Shown in pieces: positions 1 to 8,584 of a stretch of 64,000 nt of DNA (the stretch's first letter is position 1; each line of letters begins with the position of its first letter). A program made the position numbers and the translations under genes. The notes under the pieces were generated by a model. It did no database searches, had not been told where the DNA came from, and saw only the letters and a program-made list of their open reading frames with translations. This stretch comes from Geojedonia litorea. GTDB lineage: Bacteria > Bacteroidota > Bacteroidia > Flavobacteriales > Flavobacteriaceae. The stretch is taken from positions 62,001 through 126,000 of the forward strand of contig NZ_JBHSGP010000008.1 in assembly GCF_042654525.1 (NCBI RefSeq). The letters are read 5' to 3'.

Positions 1-2
1 AC

Positions 3-560
3 CATAAAATTAATATTCTTAAAAAGGCATTTAATTTAACAGCGACCTCTTTTGGACTACAAACCATAAGTATGGTCATTATTTCTGATAAAGCAATGCG
101 AGAGCCTTTGTTAAAACATTCTTATTATCAAAAACAAGTCGTTGATGCATCACATTTATTAATAATTTGTATTCAAGAAAACATTACTGATGATGATATT
201 GATATGTTGTTTGATAATACAAAGTCCATTAGAAAAACGCCAGAACACATATTGGCACCTTATCGAAGTGATCTCAAACAGTTAATGAAAGAAATGACCA
301 TAAAAGAGCGTCAAGAATGGTCTATTAAACAGGCTTATATAGCTTTAGGAAACCTAATGACTGTTTGTGCTGTTGAAGAGATTGACTCCTGCCCAATGGA
401 AGGCTTTTCCTCTGATGACTATGACGAAATATTTAATTTAAAAGAGAAAAATTTAAAATCGGTTTTATTATTGCCTGTAGGTTATCGAGCAGACGATGAC
501 ATGTTTGCCGACTTTAAAAAAGTACGTAAACATATTACCGAAAGTATAATAGAACTTTAG
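3..560 (+). CDS. Nitroreductase family protein, 5' end cut by window edge
   Basis: FMN-dependent NAD(P)H nitroreductase-like protein (NfsB/YfkO type), probably cytosolic; the natural substrate cannot be told. The reading frame is open back to the left edge. The first in-frame ATG (position 72) is internal, because the upstream codons read ATSFGLQ, the APTSFGLQP-like flavin-binding motif of this family, followed by the VIISD strand. The true start therefore lies before the window. The C-terminal part keeps the helix with ALGNLMTVCAVEEIDSCPMEG and the LLPVGYRADDD strand typical of nitroreductases. It is followed by an aminotransferase 16 nt downstream on the same strand, so the two may be cotranscribed. 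Confidence 0.85.
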   Translation, partial: HKINILKKAFNLTATSFGLQTISMVIISDKAMREPLLKHSYYQKQVVDASHLLIICIQENITDDDIDMLFDNTKSIRKTPEHILAPYRSDLKQLMKEMTIKERQEWSIKQAYIALGNLMTVCAVEEIDSCPMEGFSSDDYDEIFNLKEKNLKSVLLLPVGYRADDDMFADFKKVRKHITESIIEL

Positions 561-576
561 TAAAAACATAATCAAT

Positions 577-1770
577 ATGCCAGGATTTGAACTTTTTGGA
601 CAGGCTGAACGCACCCATGTAAATGATGTATTAGACAATGGTGTACTAATGCGCTATGGTTTTGATGGTATGCGCAATGGACATTGGAAGTCTAAAGAAC
701 TTGAAGTTGAACTTCAAAATACTTTAAAAACCTCTTATGTGCAATTAGTGTCCAGTGGTACTGCAGCTGTTTCAGTAGCATTAGCGGCCGCAGGTATTGG
801 AGCAGGAGACGAAGTGATTATGCCGACATTTACTTTTGTAGCCAGTTTTGAAGCCATTATGATGGTAGGAGCTATTCCTGTATTAGTGGATATTGATGAT
901 ACTTTAGGCCTCGATCCTATGGCTGTAAAAGCGGCAATTACTTCAAAAACCAAGGCCGTCATGGTCGTCCAAATGTGTGGCAGTATGGCCCATATGGATG
1001 CCTTATGTAAAGTATGCGAGGAAAATAATATATTGTTAATTGAAGATGCTTGTCAGGCTATTGGAGGAAGCTATAATAATAAGCCTCTAGGTAGTATAGG
1101 CGATTTAGGCTGTTTTTCATTCGATTTTGTAAAAACTATAACTTGTGGTGAAGGTGGAGCAGTGGTGACCAATAATAAGGATTACTATATGAATTCTGAC
1201 CATTTTAGTGACCATGGTCACGACCATGTTGGTAGTGATAGAGGCGCAGAATCCCATCCATTTTTGGGATACAATTTTCGTATTTCTGAATTACATGCAG
1301 CAGTTGGATTGGCACAAGTGAAACGTTTGCCAGAATTTTTAGGGATTCAAAGGCATAATTATACTGTGTTGCGGACGGCATTATCGCAAATTCCTGAAGT
1401 TACATTTAGAACTGTACCAAATGGCGGGGAAGAAAGTTATGCCTTCTTGAATTTTTTCTTACCTGATTTAGAATCTTCTAGAAGAGCTTCAAAAGCGCTT
1501 AAAGAAGCTGGAATTGATGGCTGTTTCCATTATTACGATAATAATTGGCACTATATTAGAAAATGGGAGCACTTAAAGGAAATGAAATCTTTATTTCCAA
1601 TTTCAAAAGAATTAAAGGAAGGATTATCGTATCTTGAATCAACAGACTTTTCACAATCAGACCGCTACATAGGACGAAATATTTCGTGCTTGATAAAACT
1701 CTCTTGGACTGAAGACGAATTGAAGAAGAGAGCTGATAAAATGGTAGATGTTATAAAGCGTGTAATTTAA
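577..1770 (+). CDS. DegT/DnrJ/EryC1-family PLP-dependent aminotransferase
   Basis: PLP-dependent aminotransferase of the sugar-aminotransferase (DegT/DnrJ/EryC1/StrS) fold, 397 aa, near the usual length. Visible are the SSGTAA cofactor-phosphate loop (residues 59-64), the conserved PTFTFVAS segment (83-90), the DACQA aspartate region (157-161) and the Schiff-base lysine K186 in FDFVKTITCGEGG. These enzymes usually aminate keto-sugars for surface polysaccharide, but no sugar pathway genes lie beside it here. Its substrate stays open. It begins 16 nt after the nitroreductase and ends 5 nt before the convergent ribBA stop, with no clear terminator between. Confidence 0.85.
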   Translation: MPGFELFGQAERTHVNDVLDNGVLMRYGFDGMRNGHWKSKELEVELQNTLKTSYVQLVSSGTAAVSVALAAAGIGAGDEVIMPTFTFVASFEAIMMVGAIPVLVDIDDTLGLDPMAVKAAITSKTKAVMVVQMCGSMAHMDALCKVCEENNILLIEDACQAIGGSYNNKPLGSIGDLGCFSFDFVKTITCGEGGAVVTNNKDYYMNSDHFSDHGHDHVGSDRGAESHPFLGYNFRISELHAAVGLAQVKRLPEFLGIQRHNYTVLRTALSQIPEVTFRTVPNGGEESYAFLNFFLPDLESSRRASKALKEAGIDGCFHYYDNNWHYIRKWEHLKEMKSLFPISKELKEGLSYLESTDFSQSDRYIGRNISCLIKLSWTEDELKKRADKMVDVIKRVI

Positions 1771-1775
1771 ATATT

Positions 1776-2924
1776 TTAATACCTAACATACTCAATTATT
1801 TCCAAGCCATAACCAATCATACCCACACGTTTGGTTTGTTCGCTATTGGATATTAAACGTAGTTTGTGAATGTTAAGGTCATGAAGAATTTGTGCACCGA
1901 TTCCAAAATCTTTGTGATCCATCTCTATTCGCGGAGCTTTGACCACTTCACCTTCAATTTGACTTTCTTTTAAAATGTTCAAACGCTTTAAAAGGTTCAT
2001 GGATTGTGCCTGTTGATTAATAAAGACAATAGCACCTTTGCCAGCATCATTAATCACTTTAAACATATCGTCGAGTTTTTCATCGGCGTTGTTAGTCAGA
2101 GTACCCAGAATATCATTATTTACTAAAGTTGCGTTGATTCTAGTTAAAACGGGTTCATCACTCAACCAAGTTCCTCTAGTAAGTGCGATATGTATTTGAT
2201 CATTGGTTGTTTGGTTGTAGGCTCTTAAACGAAACTTACCAAAACGGGTTTCTATATCAAAATCTTCTTTCTTTTCAATCAACGAATCGTGCTCCATACG
2301 GTAGCGCACTAAATCTTCAATAGATATGATTTTTAGATCGAATTTTTTTGCCACTTTAAGTAGTTGTGGCAATCTAGCCATAGTTCCATCTTCATTTAGT
2401 ATCTCTACCAAAATCCCTGCAGGTTTATAGCCTGCTAATCGCGCAAGGTCAACGGCAGCTTCGGTATGTCCAGTTCTTCGCAATACGCCACCATTTTTAG
2501 CTCTTAACGGAAAAATGTGTCCTGGCCGACCTAAATCTTGAGGTCTTGTTGTTTCATCGACCAAAGCTTTAATGGTTTTAGCTCTATCATGAACAGAAAT
2601 CCCTGTGGTACATCCATGACCAATCAAATCTACCGATACAGTAAATTGAGTATGGTGTAAAACCGTATTATTCTGGACCATCATATTAAGATCTAATTCA
2701 CGACATCTATCCTCTGTTAGAGGTGCACAGATAAGTCCTCGTCCGTTGGTTGCCATGAAATTTATCATTTCTGGAGTTACCTTTTCAGCGGCTGCGATAA
2801 AATCGCCTTCATTTTCTCGATTTTCATCATCAACTACAATTATAACTTTGCCATTTCTTATATCGGCAATGGCTTCTTCTATTGTATGTAATTTGATTTC
2901 TTGTGGCAAGGTTGTAGAGCTCAT
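1776..2924 (-). CDS. ribBA: RibBA-type protein: DHBP synthase with degenerate GTP cyclohydrolase II domain
   Basis: Riboflavin biosynthesis. The N-terminal half (about residues 8-205) is 3,4-dihydroxy-2-butanone-4-phosphate synthase (RibB), which converts ribulose 5-phosphate to the four-carbon unit plus formate; the acidic loop DDENRENEGD (32-41) and the HGCTTGIS motif (103-110) are intact. The C-terminal half (about 222-382) follows the GTP cyclohydrolase II fold but lacks the three zinc cysteines and the RQEGRGIGL active-site segment; the equivalent reads NQQAQSMNL. The second activity is therefore probably gone. I start it at the ATG at 2924, because a longer version would run into the lptF-like gene. 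It is last in a ftsK-lolA-lptF-ribBA minus-strand series. Confidence 0.9.
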   Translation of the reverse strand: MSSTTLPQEIKLHTIEEAIADIRNGKVIIVVDDENRENEGDFIAAAEKVTPEMINFMATNGRGLICAPLTEDRCRELDLNMMVQNNTVLHHTQFTVSVDLIGHGCTTGISVHDRAKTIKALVDETTRPQDLGRPGHIFPLRAKNGGVLRRTGHTEAAVDLARLAGYKPAGILVEILNEDGTMARLPQLLKVAKKFDLKIISIEDLVRYRMEHDSLIEKKEDFDIETRFGKFRLRAYNQTTNDQIHIALTRGTWLSDEPVLTRINATLVNNDILGTLTNNADEKLDDMFKVINDAGKGAIVFINQQAQSMNLLKRLNILKESQIEGEVVKAPRIEMDHKDFGIGAQILHDLNIHKLRLISNSEQTKRVGMIGYGLEIIEYVRY

Positions 2925-2953
2925 GTAAATTAAAATGTATGCAAAGATATGGC

Positions 2954-4936
2954 TTATTTTATATTTTCCGAACAACTTCTGCTCAAGTCTTCCTTGAGTT
3001 TGTTTTTAATGAAAAAATGGGCAAGCATGTAAAAAGGAAAACCAAAGGCCATCATTAAAGGATGAATTCGCTTTAACTTAACGTTCGTTCTAGTGTAAAA
3101 TTTTGAAATTTTAATCGAAACTACTGCAAAATAAAATAGGTATAGACCTAAACCAATGAGGCTTAAATCTATGGAAGCTGCAGCAAATTCAGGTAATTTA
3201 TTGTTTTTGAATACGAAGTGTAATATTAATAAAATGACCCCAATACTATACAATACTAATGCAAATTTGGAATACGCTATCCCATCTTTTACTGTTGCAG
3301 TAGAATCAACATGATTAGTATCTACAGTGAGACCTTTTAATTCTAGTTCTTCAATTGAAATACCACGATCAAGCAATGTGCTATAGGCTACAGATTTTAC
3401 ACTTGCAGCATAATTATGGTGTCTATAATTTTTAATAATGTCAACAAGTAAATCATTATCAAAATTGATAAAGGCATTGGGTTCAGCTGTTCTAAAATTA
3501 GAATCAGAATCTTTCTGAATTTTTATTTTCAAAAATTTCTTTATAGGATCTAAATAGGTGTCAAATTCAAATAAACCACGATCTTTTGTAGCTCTACGTG
3601 TTAAAAAGATACTTAAGGGTAACATGATCAACGTTGATAGCCATGTGCCTAATACAGAACTAAACGATCCGTCTTGCGAACTGTTTTTTGCAAAAATGCC
3701 TATGAAGTGATAAGTTAAAAATAATAAAATAGCAATGACCAAAGGTAATCCAATTCCTCCTTTTCTAATGAGTGCCCCTAGTGGTGCACCAACAAAGAAT
3801 AAAATGATACAAGCCAGCCCTAAAACGTATTTTTCGTGAAGCGATATTATATGTTTATTTAAATTTTTGGTGGTTGCCGCAGCAACAGTTTTTTTTGATC
3901 CAATAATCTGTGTAGTGCTACTCGCCGTGTTTTTGGCTAAATTTAAAAGTTGAATTTTGGTGGTTGTATTGAACAAACTTAAAATGTCACCATTGAATAA
4001 AGTATCTTTCTCTGGGGTAATGTTATCATTTAGATTGGCAAAAGAAGTTCTATTGTAAAGCGAACTTGAAAAATCTTTTAATTCTTTAGATTTACTGTCA
4101 ACTAAACTATCAATAGTGTAGTTTAGTTCTTTGATATCTAGCATGCTAAAGCGGGTATCGTAACTTTTATCTTCTAAGTCAACATTATTGATGCCTTCTA
4201 AATCTACATTAATAGCATATTCATCAAAAGTACTTTTTGCATGTGGTTTCTTTACGGCTTCTCTAGGGTCTTTAGACAATATTTCGTCATAATAATTTCC
4301 ATCATAGAGTACCAGTTGTAAAATATTGGACTTCTCACTGCTGATAAGCTCGCCAGTTTTAGAGGCTATCACAGTATAATTACCTGGGCGTTGCGGTTTT
4401 TTCTGGTGAATAATAACGTTTTTTAAGTACTGCCCACGATCGCCACTTTTCTCTTCTACCTTAATATTGTAATCACCAATTTGATTGAATTGGCCTTCAG
4501 CAATGGCCATGGCAGGTTGAACTTTGGCAATGTTTTTTCTTAAATTATAAAAATTGAAATTTGCCCAAGGAATTACGTTGTTAGAAAAAATGAAGGTGAC
4601 AATTCCTAAAAAAACGATAAAAACGCTTAAACTTCGCATGGCGCGCTGCAATGAAATTCCGGTTGATTTCATGGCGGCAAACTCATAGTTTTCAGCAAAA
4701 CTTCCAAAAACCATAATTGAGGCCAATAATATGGTTAGTGGTAATATTAAAGGAATTAGGGTAGGAGTAACATAAATTAGAAATTTTAGAATCACATCAA
4801 CGGCCAAATCCTTACCTGCAAGCTCACTAATATATAACCAGATAGACTGTAAAATAAAAATGAGCATGAGTATAACAAACACGCTCAAAAAAGTCTTTAA
4901 GTAGGTCGTTAATATGTACCTATCCAGTATTTTCAT
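2954..4936 (-). CDS. LptF/LptG (YjgP/YjgQ) family permease with C-terminal extension
   Basis: Inner-membrane permease subunit of the LptB2FG ABC transporter that extracts lipopolysaccharide for transport to the outer membrane. The first 130 residues carry the N-terminal membrane segments, including the LKFLIYVTPTLIPLILPLTI stretch and the FAENYEFAAMKSTGIS coupling-helix motif that contacts the ATPase. A periplasmic beta-jellyroll region follows, then another membrane block near 370-450. At 660 aa it is much longer than the roughly 360 aa proteobacterial proteins. The extra C-terminal region (from about 460) holds a charged segment and about three further hydrophobic stretches. F and G cannot be separated by eye. 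It lies 11 nt downstream of lolA. Confidence 0.85.
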   Translation of the reverse strand: MKILDRYILTTYLKTFLSVFVILMLIFILQSIWLYISELAGKDLAVDVILKFLIYVTPTLIPLILPLTILLASIMVFGSFAENYEFAAMKSTGISLQRAMRSLSVFIVFLGIVTFIFSNNVIPWANFNFYNLRKNIAKVQPAMAIAEGQFNQIGDYNIKVEEKSGDRGQYLKNVIIHQKKPQRPGNYTVIASKTGELISSEKSNILQLVLYDGNYYDEILSKDPREAVKKPHAKSTFDEYAINVDLEGINNVDLEDKSYDTRFSMLDIKELNYTIDSLVDSKSKELKDFSSSLYNRTSFANLNDNITPEKDTLFNGDILSLFNTTTKIQLLNLAKNTASSTTQIIGSKKTVAAATTKNLNKHIISLHEKYVLGLACIILFFVGAPLGALIRKGGIGLPLVIAILLFLTYHFIGIFAKNSSQDGSFSSVLGTWLSTLIMLPLSIFLTRRATKDRGLFEFDTYLDPIKKFLKIKIQKDSDSNFRTAEPNAFINFDNDLLVDIIKNYRHHNYAASVKSVAYSTLLDRGISIEELELKGLTVDTNHVDSTATVKDGIAYSKFALVLYSIGVILLILHFVFKNNKLPEFAAASIDLSLIGLGLYLFYFAVVSIKISKFYTRTNVKLKRIHPLMMAFGFPFYMLAHFFIKNKLKEDLSRSCSENIK

Positions 4937-4947
4937 TTAGTGGTGGC

Positions 4948-5598
4948 CTAATCTAATTTATTAATGTAGTAGTCCTTGTATTTGCTTTTATCAAATTTAA
5001 ATAAGGATTTTGAGATAGGCTCGTTGGTTTTAAAAGAATTAACAGTTAAGGTAGTTCTTGTTCCGTTTTTGCCAATTTCAATGAGATTATAAATATGTTT
5101 TGTTGTAGCGTCAATACCTAAAAGTACTTGTTTTATTTCTGAATTGGTATCGATTGGATTAAGTTTTACATACTGAATTTTTCGCCCTTTTACATCTTGA
5201 ACTATATCCATGGCATAAGTGTAGCCTTCTTCGTAAAAGGAAAGCATTTTGCTTGGTGTTATAGTGTTTTCATCTTCTGTATTATCTGAAGAGATGGTAA
5301 CTTCTTCATCTTCGGGGTTAATGGTATACATGGTTTTACCATCAAAAATTCTAGTTACTCCCAAAATATTTAGTACATATTTTTCACCTTCAATCACCAC
5401 ATCTCCTCGTGTCACCTGATTAATGTTTTCGCTAGTATTCTCTAAAGCATATTTAAATTCGATCGAGATATTGTCGTAGCTTTTAACTTTCTTTGATACC
5501 TCATTCAACAAGGCTTTTGCTTTATTGGCATTTTGGCCAAAACTAATTAAGCCTACAGCAAATATTCCTAAAATCAATATTTTTTTTACGGTTTTCAT
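4948..5598 (-). CDS. lolA: LolA-like outer-membrane lipoprotein carrier protein
   Basis: Periplasmic chaperone that ferries lipoproteins from the LolCDE exporter to the outer membrane. The 216 aa protein has an N-terminal signal peptide (a KK-rich start, a hydrophobic stretch ILGIFAVGLISFG, cleavage near GQNA). An early helix with KAKALLNEVSKKVKSYDNISIEF resembles the LolA half-barrel opening, and beta strands follow. The identity rests on overall pattern and on its position between ftsK and the lptF-like gene, a neighbourhood common in flavobacteria. It starts 14 nt after the ftsK stop and is probably cotranscribed with it. Confidence 0.8.
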   Translation of the reverse strand: MKTVKKILILGIFAVGLISFGQNANKAKALLNEVSKKVKSYDNISIEFKYALENTSENINQVTRGDVVIEGEKYVLNILGVTRIFDGKTMYTINPEDEEVTISSDNTEDENTITPSKMLSFYEEGYTYAMDIVQDVKGRKIQYVKLNPIDTNSEIKQVLLGIDATTKHIYNLIEIGKNGTRTTLTVNSFKTNEPISKSLFKFDKSKYKDYYINKLD

Positions 5599-5612
5599 AA
5601 TATGATAATCCT

Positions 5613-8000
5613 TTAAATTCCTTCGTTTTCTAAATGTTTGTCTAAAGCCGCTAAATCAGGAATCAATACCTGTCTGGCTTTACTGCCTTCAAAGCCTCCA
5701 ACTATTCCAGCGGCTTCTAATTGATCAATTAAACGACCGGCTCGGTTATAACCGAGCTTAAGTTTACGTTGTAATAACGATGCAGAGCCTTGCTGCGCGG
5801 TAACAATAACTTCAGCAGCTTCTCTAAATAATTGATCTCTATCGGAGATATCAATATCAAGACTTGTGCCACTTTCCTCACCAACGTATTCAGGTAACAA
5901 ATAAGCTTCAGGATAAGCTTTCTGACTTCCTATGAACTCTGTAATTTTATCGACCTCTGGTGTGTCTACAAATGCACATTGAATTCTTATTATATCATTG
6001 CCTTGGGTATAGAGCATATCTCCACGACCAATAAGTTGGTCAGCGCCTGATCCATCTAAAATGGTTCTTGAATCTATTTTGGATGTTACCCTAAACGCAA
6101 TTCGGGCTGGGAAATTCGCTTTAATAATTCCTGTAATTACATTAACAGAAGGACGCTGTGTTGCAATAATTAAATGAATACCAATTGCTCTAGCAAGTTG
6201 AGCCAATCGGGCAATTGGTGTTTCAACCTCTTTTCCGGCAGTCATGATCAAATCGGCAAACTCATCTACGACCAAAACTATATAAGGCAGAAATTGATGG
6301 CCTTCGTTCGGATTTAGTTTTCGTGCTTTAAACTTTTCATTGTATTCCTTGATGTTACGACACATGGCATTTTTAAGCATTTCGTAACGGTTGTCCATTT
6401 CAATGCACAAGGAATTTAAAGTGTTGATAACCTTGGTGTTGTCTGTTATAATGGCATCTTCACTATCGGGCAATTTAGCCAAATAATGACGTTCAATTTT
6501 GTTGAACAGCGTAAGTTCTACTTTTTTAGGATCAACTAGGACAAACTTAACTTCGGCTGGATGTTTTTTATAAAGTAAAGAGGTTAGTACAGCATTTAGT
6601 CCTACTGATTTACCTTGACCCGTTGCACCTGCCATTAATAAATGGGGCATCTTTGCCAAATCTACCACAAAGGTTTCATTGCTAATAGTTTTACCAAATG
6701 CAATTGGCAGCTCCATTTCCGATTTCTGAAAACGTTGTGCAGCAATCACTGATCGCATGGAAACGATGGTCGCATTTTTGTTTGGCACTTCAATGCCAAT
6801 GGTTCCTTTCCCGGGAATTGGAGCGATAATACGGATACCTAAAGCCGAAAGTGATAAAGCGATATCATCTTCAAGATTCTTGATTTTGGAAATCCGAATC
6901 CCAGCATTAGGAACAATTTCATAAAGTGTTACGGTTGGTCCAATGGTCGCTTTTATGTTAGAAATACCAATATTGTAATTTCCTAAAGTCTCTACAATCC
7001 TGTTTTTATTTTCTTCTAACTCTTCTTGATTAATGGTAATGCCTTCGGTTTCATATTTATTTAATAGGTCTAAAGGCGGAAATTGATATTTACTCAGCTC
7101 TAAAGTTGGATCGAATTGACCAAAATCTTCAACGAGTTTGTTAGAAAGGTTATCGGTCTCTGAAATTTCTTCTTTAGTGGCTTCAACTTCAATATTTAAT
7201 TCATCTTCATCTGGAGTCACTTCCACTTTTAATGGGGCTGAAGGTTGTTCTCTCGTGGAATGTTTTTCGATTGTAGGTTTTGCCTGTTCTACATTAAGTT
7301 CAAATGCCGATTTGATGTCTTCAGCTTCAGCAGTTAAATTATTATCTAAAGCAATGCTTCGGTCGCCGTCTAGTATTTCATCAGAATTAAAATCACTTGA
7401 GATGTCTTTCTTCGCACGTCTAAATAGATTGACAAAGCTTTGGCCAGTGACTTTAAATCGAATCGCTAAATAGGTTATTAAACCAAACAAGAGTAGGAGG
7501 GCAGTACCAATTTTACCCATATAATCCTGAAAAAAACTATTCATTTCAAAACCAATAGTTCCTCCTAAAACGTCATAGATATTTGCGAAAAATCCAAAAA
7601 ATATGGAAAGCCATATGGCTATAAGTGTTCCCCAAATCCAATGTTTACGCAATTTAGATTTGTTAATGTCTAGTGTGATATAAACACCGGTCAAAAATAT
7701 TAGACCAGCAAATATAAACGAGGCAATTCCAAAGCCTTTGGTAATAAACAAATCACTTACCCAAGCACCAAGCTTATTTAACCAATTCTCTGCTTTGACA
7801 TCACGAGATGACAGTTCTGTTAGTGTGCTCTGGTCTACTTTACCTGTAAAGAAAAATGATAAAAAGGCAATAAATAAAAGGATGCCAATAATAATTAGCA
7901 AGCTGCCAAAAATTAGTTTTTGTTGACTTGATAGTTTAAAATTTGGCTTTTTTAATTTTGAAGTAGTATTGCTTTTAGTTTTGGTTTTCTTCTTCGCCAT
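5613..8000 (-). CDS. ftsK: DNA translocase FtsK
   Basis: Septum-anchored ATPase that pumps chromosome ends toward dif during division. The start is placed at the ATG at 8000 (795 aa); an upstream TTG at 8024 overlaps the predicted -7 box. Four hydrophobic segments lie in the first 190 residues, followed by an acidic linker. The motor has Walker A GATGQGKS (about residues 458-465), a Walker B with VLVVDEFADL, and the ATQRPSVNVITG segment. The C-terminal winged-helix gamma domain (SASLLQRKLKLGYNRAGRLI) would read the polar KOPS-like sequences. The linker is much shorter than in E. coli FtsK. It heads the ftsK-lolA-lptF-ribBA series and has its own promoter. Confidence 0.95.
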   Translation of the reverse strand: MAKKKTKTKSNTTSKLKKPNFKLSSQQKLIFGSLLIIIGILLFIAFLSFFFTGKVDQSTLTELSSRDVKAENWLNKLGAWVSDLFITKGFGIASFIFAGLIFLTGVYITLDINKSKLRKHWIWGTLIAIWLSIFFGFFANIYDVLGGTIGFEMNSFFQDYMGKIGTALLLLFGLITYLAIRFKVTGQSFVNLFRRAKKDISSDFNSDEILDGDRSIALDNNLTAEAEDIKSAFELNVEQAKPTIEKHSTREQPSAPLKVEVTPDEDELNIEVEATKEEISETDNLSNKLVEDFGQFDPTLELSKYQFPPLDLLNKYETEGITINQEELEENKNRIVETLGNYNIGISNIKATIGPTVTLYEIVPNAGIRISKIKNLEDDIALSLSALGIRIIAPIPGKGTIGIEVPNKNATIVSMRSVIAAQRFQKSEMELPIAFGKTISNETFVVDLAKMPHLLMAGATGQGKSVGLNAVLTSLLYKKHPAEVKFVLVDPKKVELTLFNKIERHYLAKLPDSEDAIITDNTKVINTLNSLCIEMDNRYEMLKNAMCRNIKEYNEKFKARKLNPNEGHQFLPYIVLVVDEFADLIMTAGKEVETPIARLAQLARAIGIHLIIATQRPSVNVITGIIKANFPARIAFRVTSKIDSRTILDGSGADQLIGRGDMLYTQGNDIIRIQCAFVDTPEVDKITEFIGSQKAYPEAYLLPEYVGEESGTSLDIDISDRDQLFREAAEVIVTAQQGSASLLQRKLKLGYNRAGRLIDQLEAAGIVGGFEGSKARQVLIPDLAALDKHLENEGI

Positions 8001-8021
8001 CAACGCTTTGTTAGATTGAAA

Positions 8022-8052
8022 CAAAAATACAAATTACTAACGTTTATCCTAA
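8022..8052 (-). promoter_or_regulatory. Predicted Bacteroidota-type promoter of ftsK
   Basis: On the minus strand TTAG at 8052-8049 is followed, after exactly 19 nt, by TATTTTTG at 8029-8022. This matches the Bacteroidota primary-sigma pattern TTTG-N19-TAnnTTTG with one mismatch. The distance to the ftsK ATG at 8000 allows a short leader, and the element falls in the gap after the upstream dgkA stop. Confidence 0.5.
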
Positions 8053-8063
8053 CGGAATTAGTA

Positions 8064-8432
8064 TTAAAAAACTTTAGGAAAGTAAATCACGATAGCCCCA
8101 ATAACGGCGGCTATTGAAGCAATAAATACGGCACCAGCAGCAATATCCTTTATGCGACCAATTGCTAGGTCATGTTCCGGATGAATATAATCGGCAATAT
8201 ATTCTACAGCTGTATTTACGCCTTCAATACTCATGACAAGACCAATAAATACAATTTGAAACAACCATTCGGTTTTAGAAATATTAAAGTAAAATCCAGC
8301 AATAGTAATTAAAACCGCAATAACGAACTGAACTTTAATACTCGATTCTGTTTTCAATAAATACCAGGCACCTTTAAATGCATAGCCTACGCTTTTTGCA
8401 CGGTTCAATAAAAAGGATTCTTTTTTCGTCAT
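8064..8432 (-). CDS. dgkA: Diacylglycerol kinase family membrane protein
   Basis: Small integral-membrane lipid kinase of the DgkA/UdpK family (122 aa), phosphorylating diacylglycerol or undecaprenol in the inner membrane. The layout is typical: an N-terminal amphipathic helix (RAKSVGYAFKGAWYLLKTESS), three membrane helices, and the signature E-G-x-NTAVEYIADYI with the downstream KDIAAGAVFIASIAA segment carrying the catalytic acidic residues. The start is set at the ATG at 8432 because the upstream 26 codons are not family-like. It lies upstream of ftsK but is separated from it by a predicted promoter. Confidence 0.88.
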   Translation of the reverse strand: MTKKESFLLNRAKSVGYAFKGAWYLLKTESSIKVQFVIAVLITIAGFYFNISKTEWLFQIVFIGLVMSIEGVNTAVEYIADYIHPEHDLAIGRIKDIAAGAVFIASIAAVIGAIVIYFPKVF

Positions 8433-8584
8433 TGTTTTAGTATTCGCTTTTGCCGAACTAAAATTAAAAGCCAAAATTAAGGATAATTTCAATTCAAAAT
8501 TAATTTTCATTTAACTTATAAAGTGTTTTTGCTGTGCTATTGAATTTATTTCTCATAAATTTAGGCAGACAAAGAAAATGTACA

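Noticed and set aside
8000..8024. Earlier TTG start of ftsK
   Set aside because: It overlaps the predicted -7 box at 8029-8022 and would add eight residues without family support.
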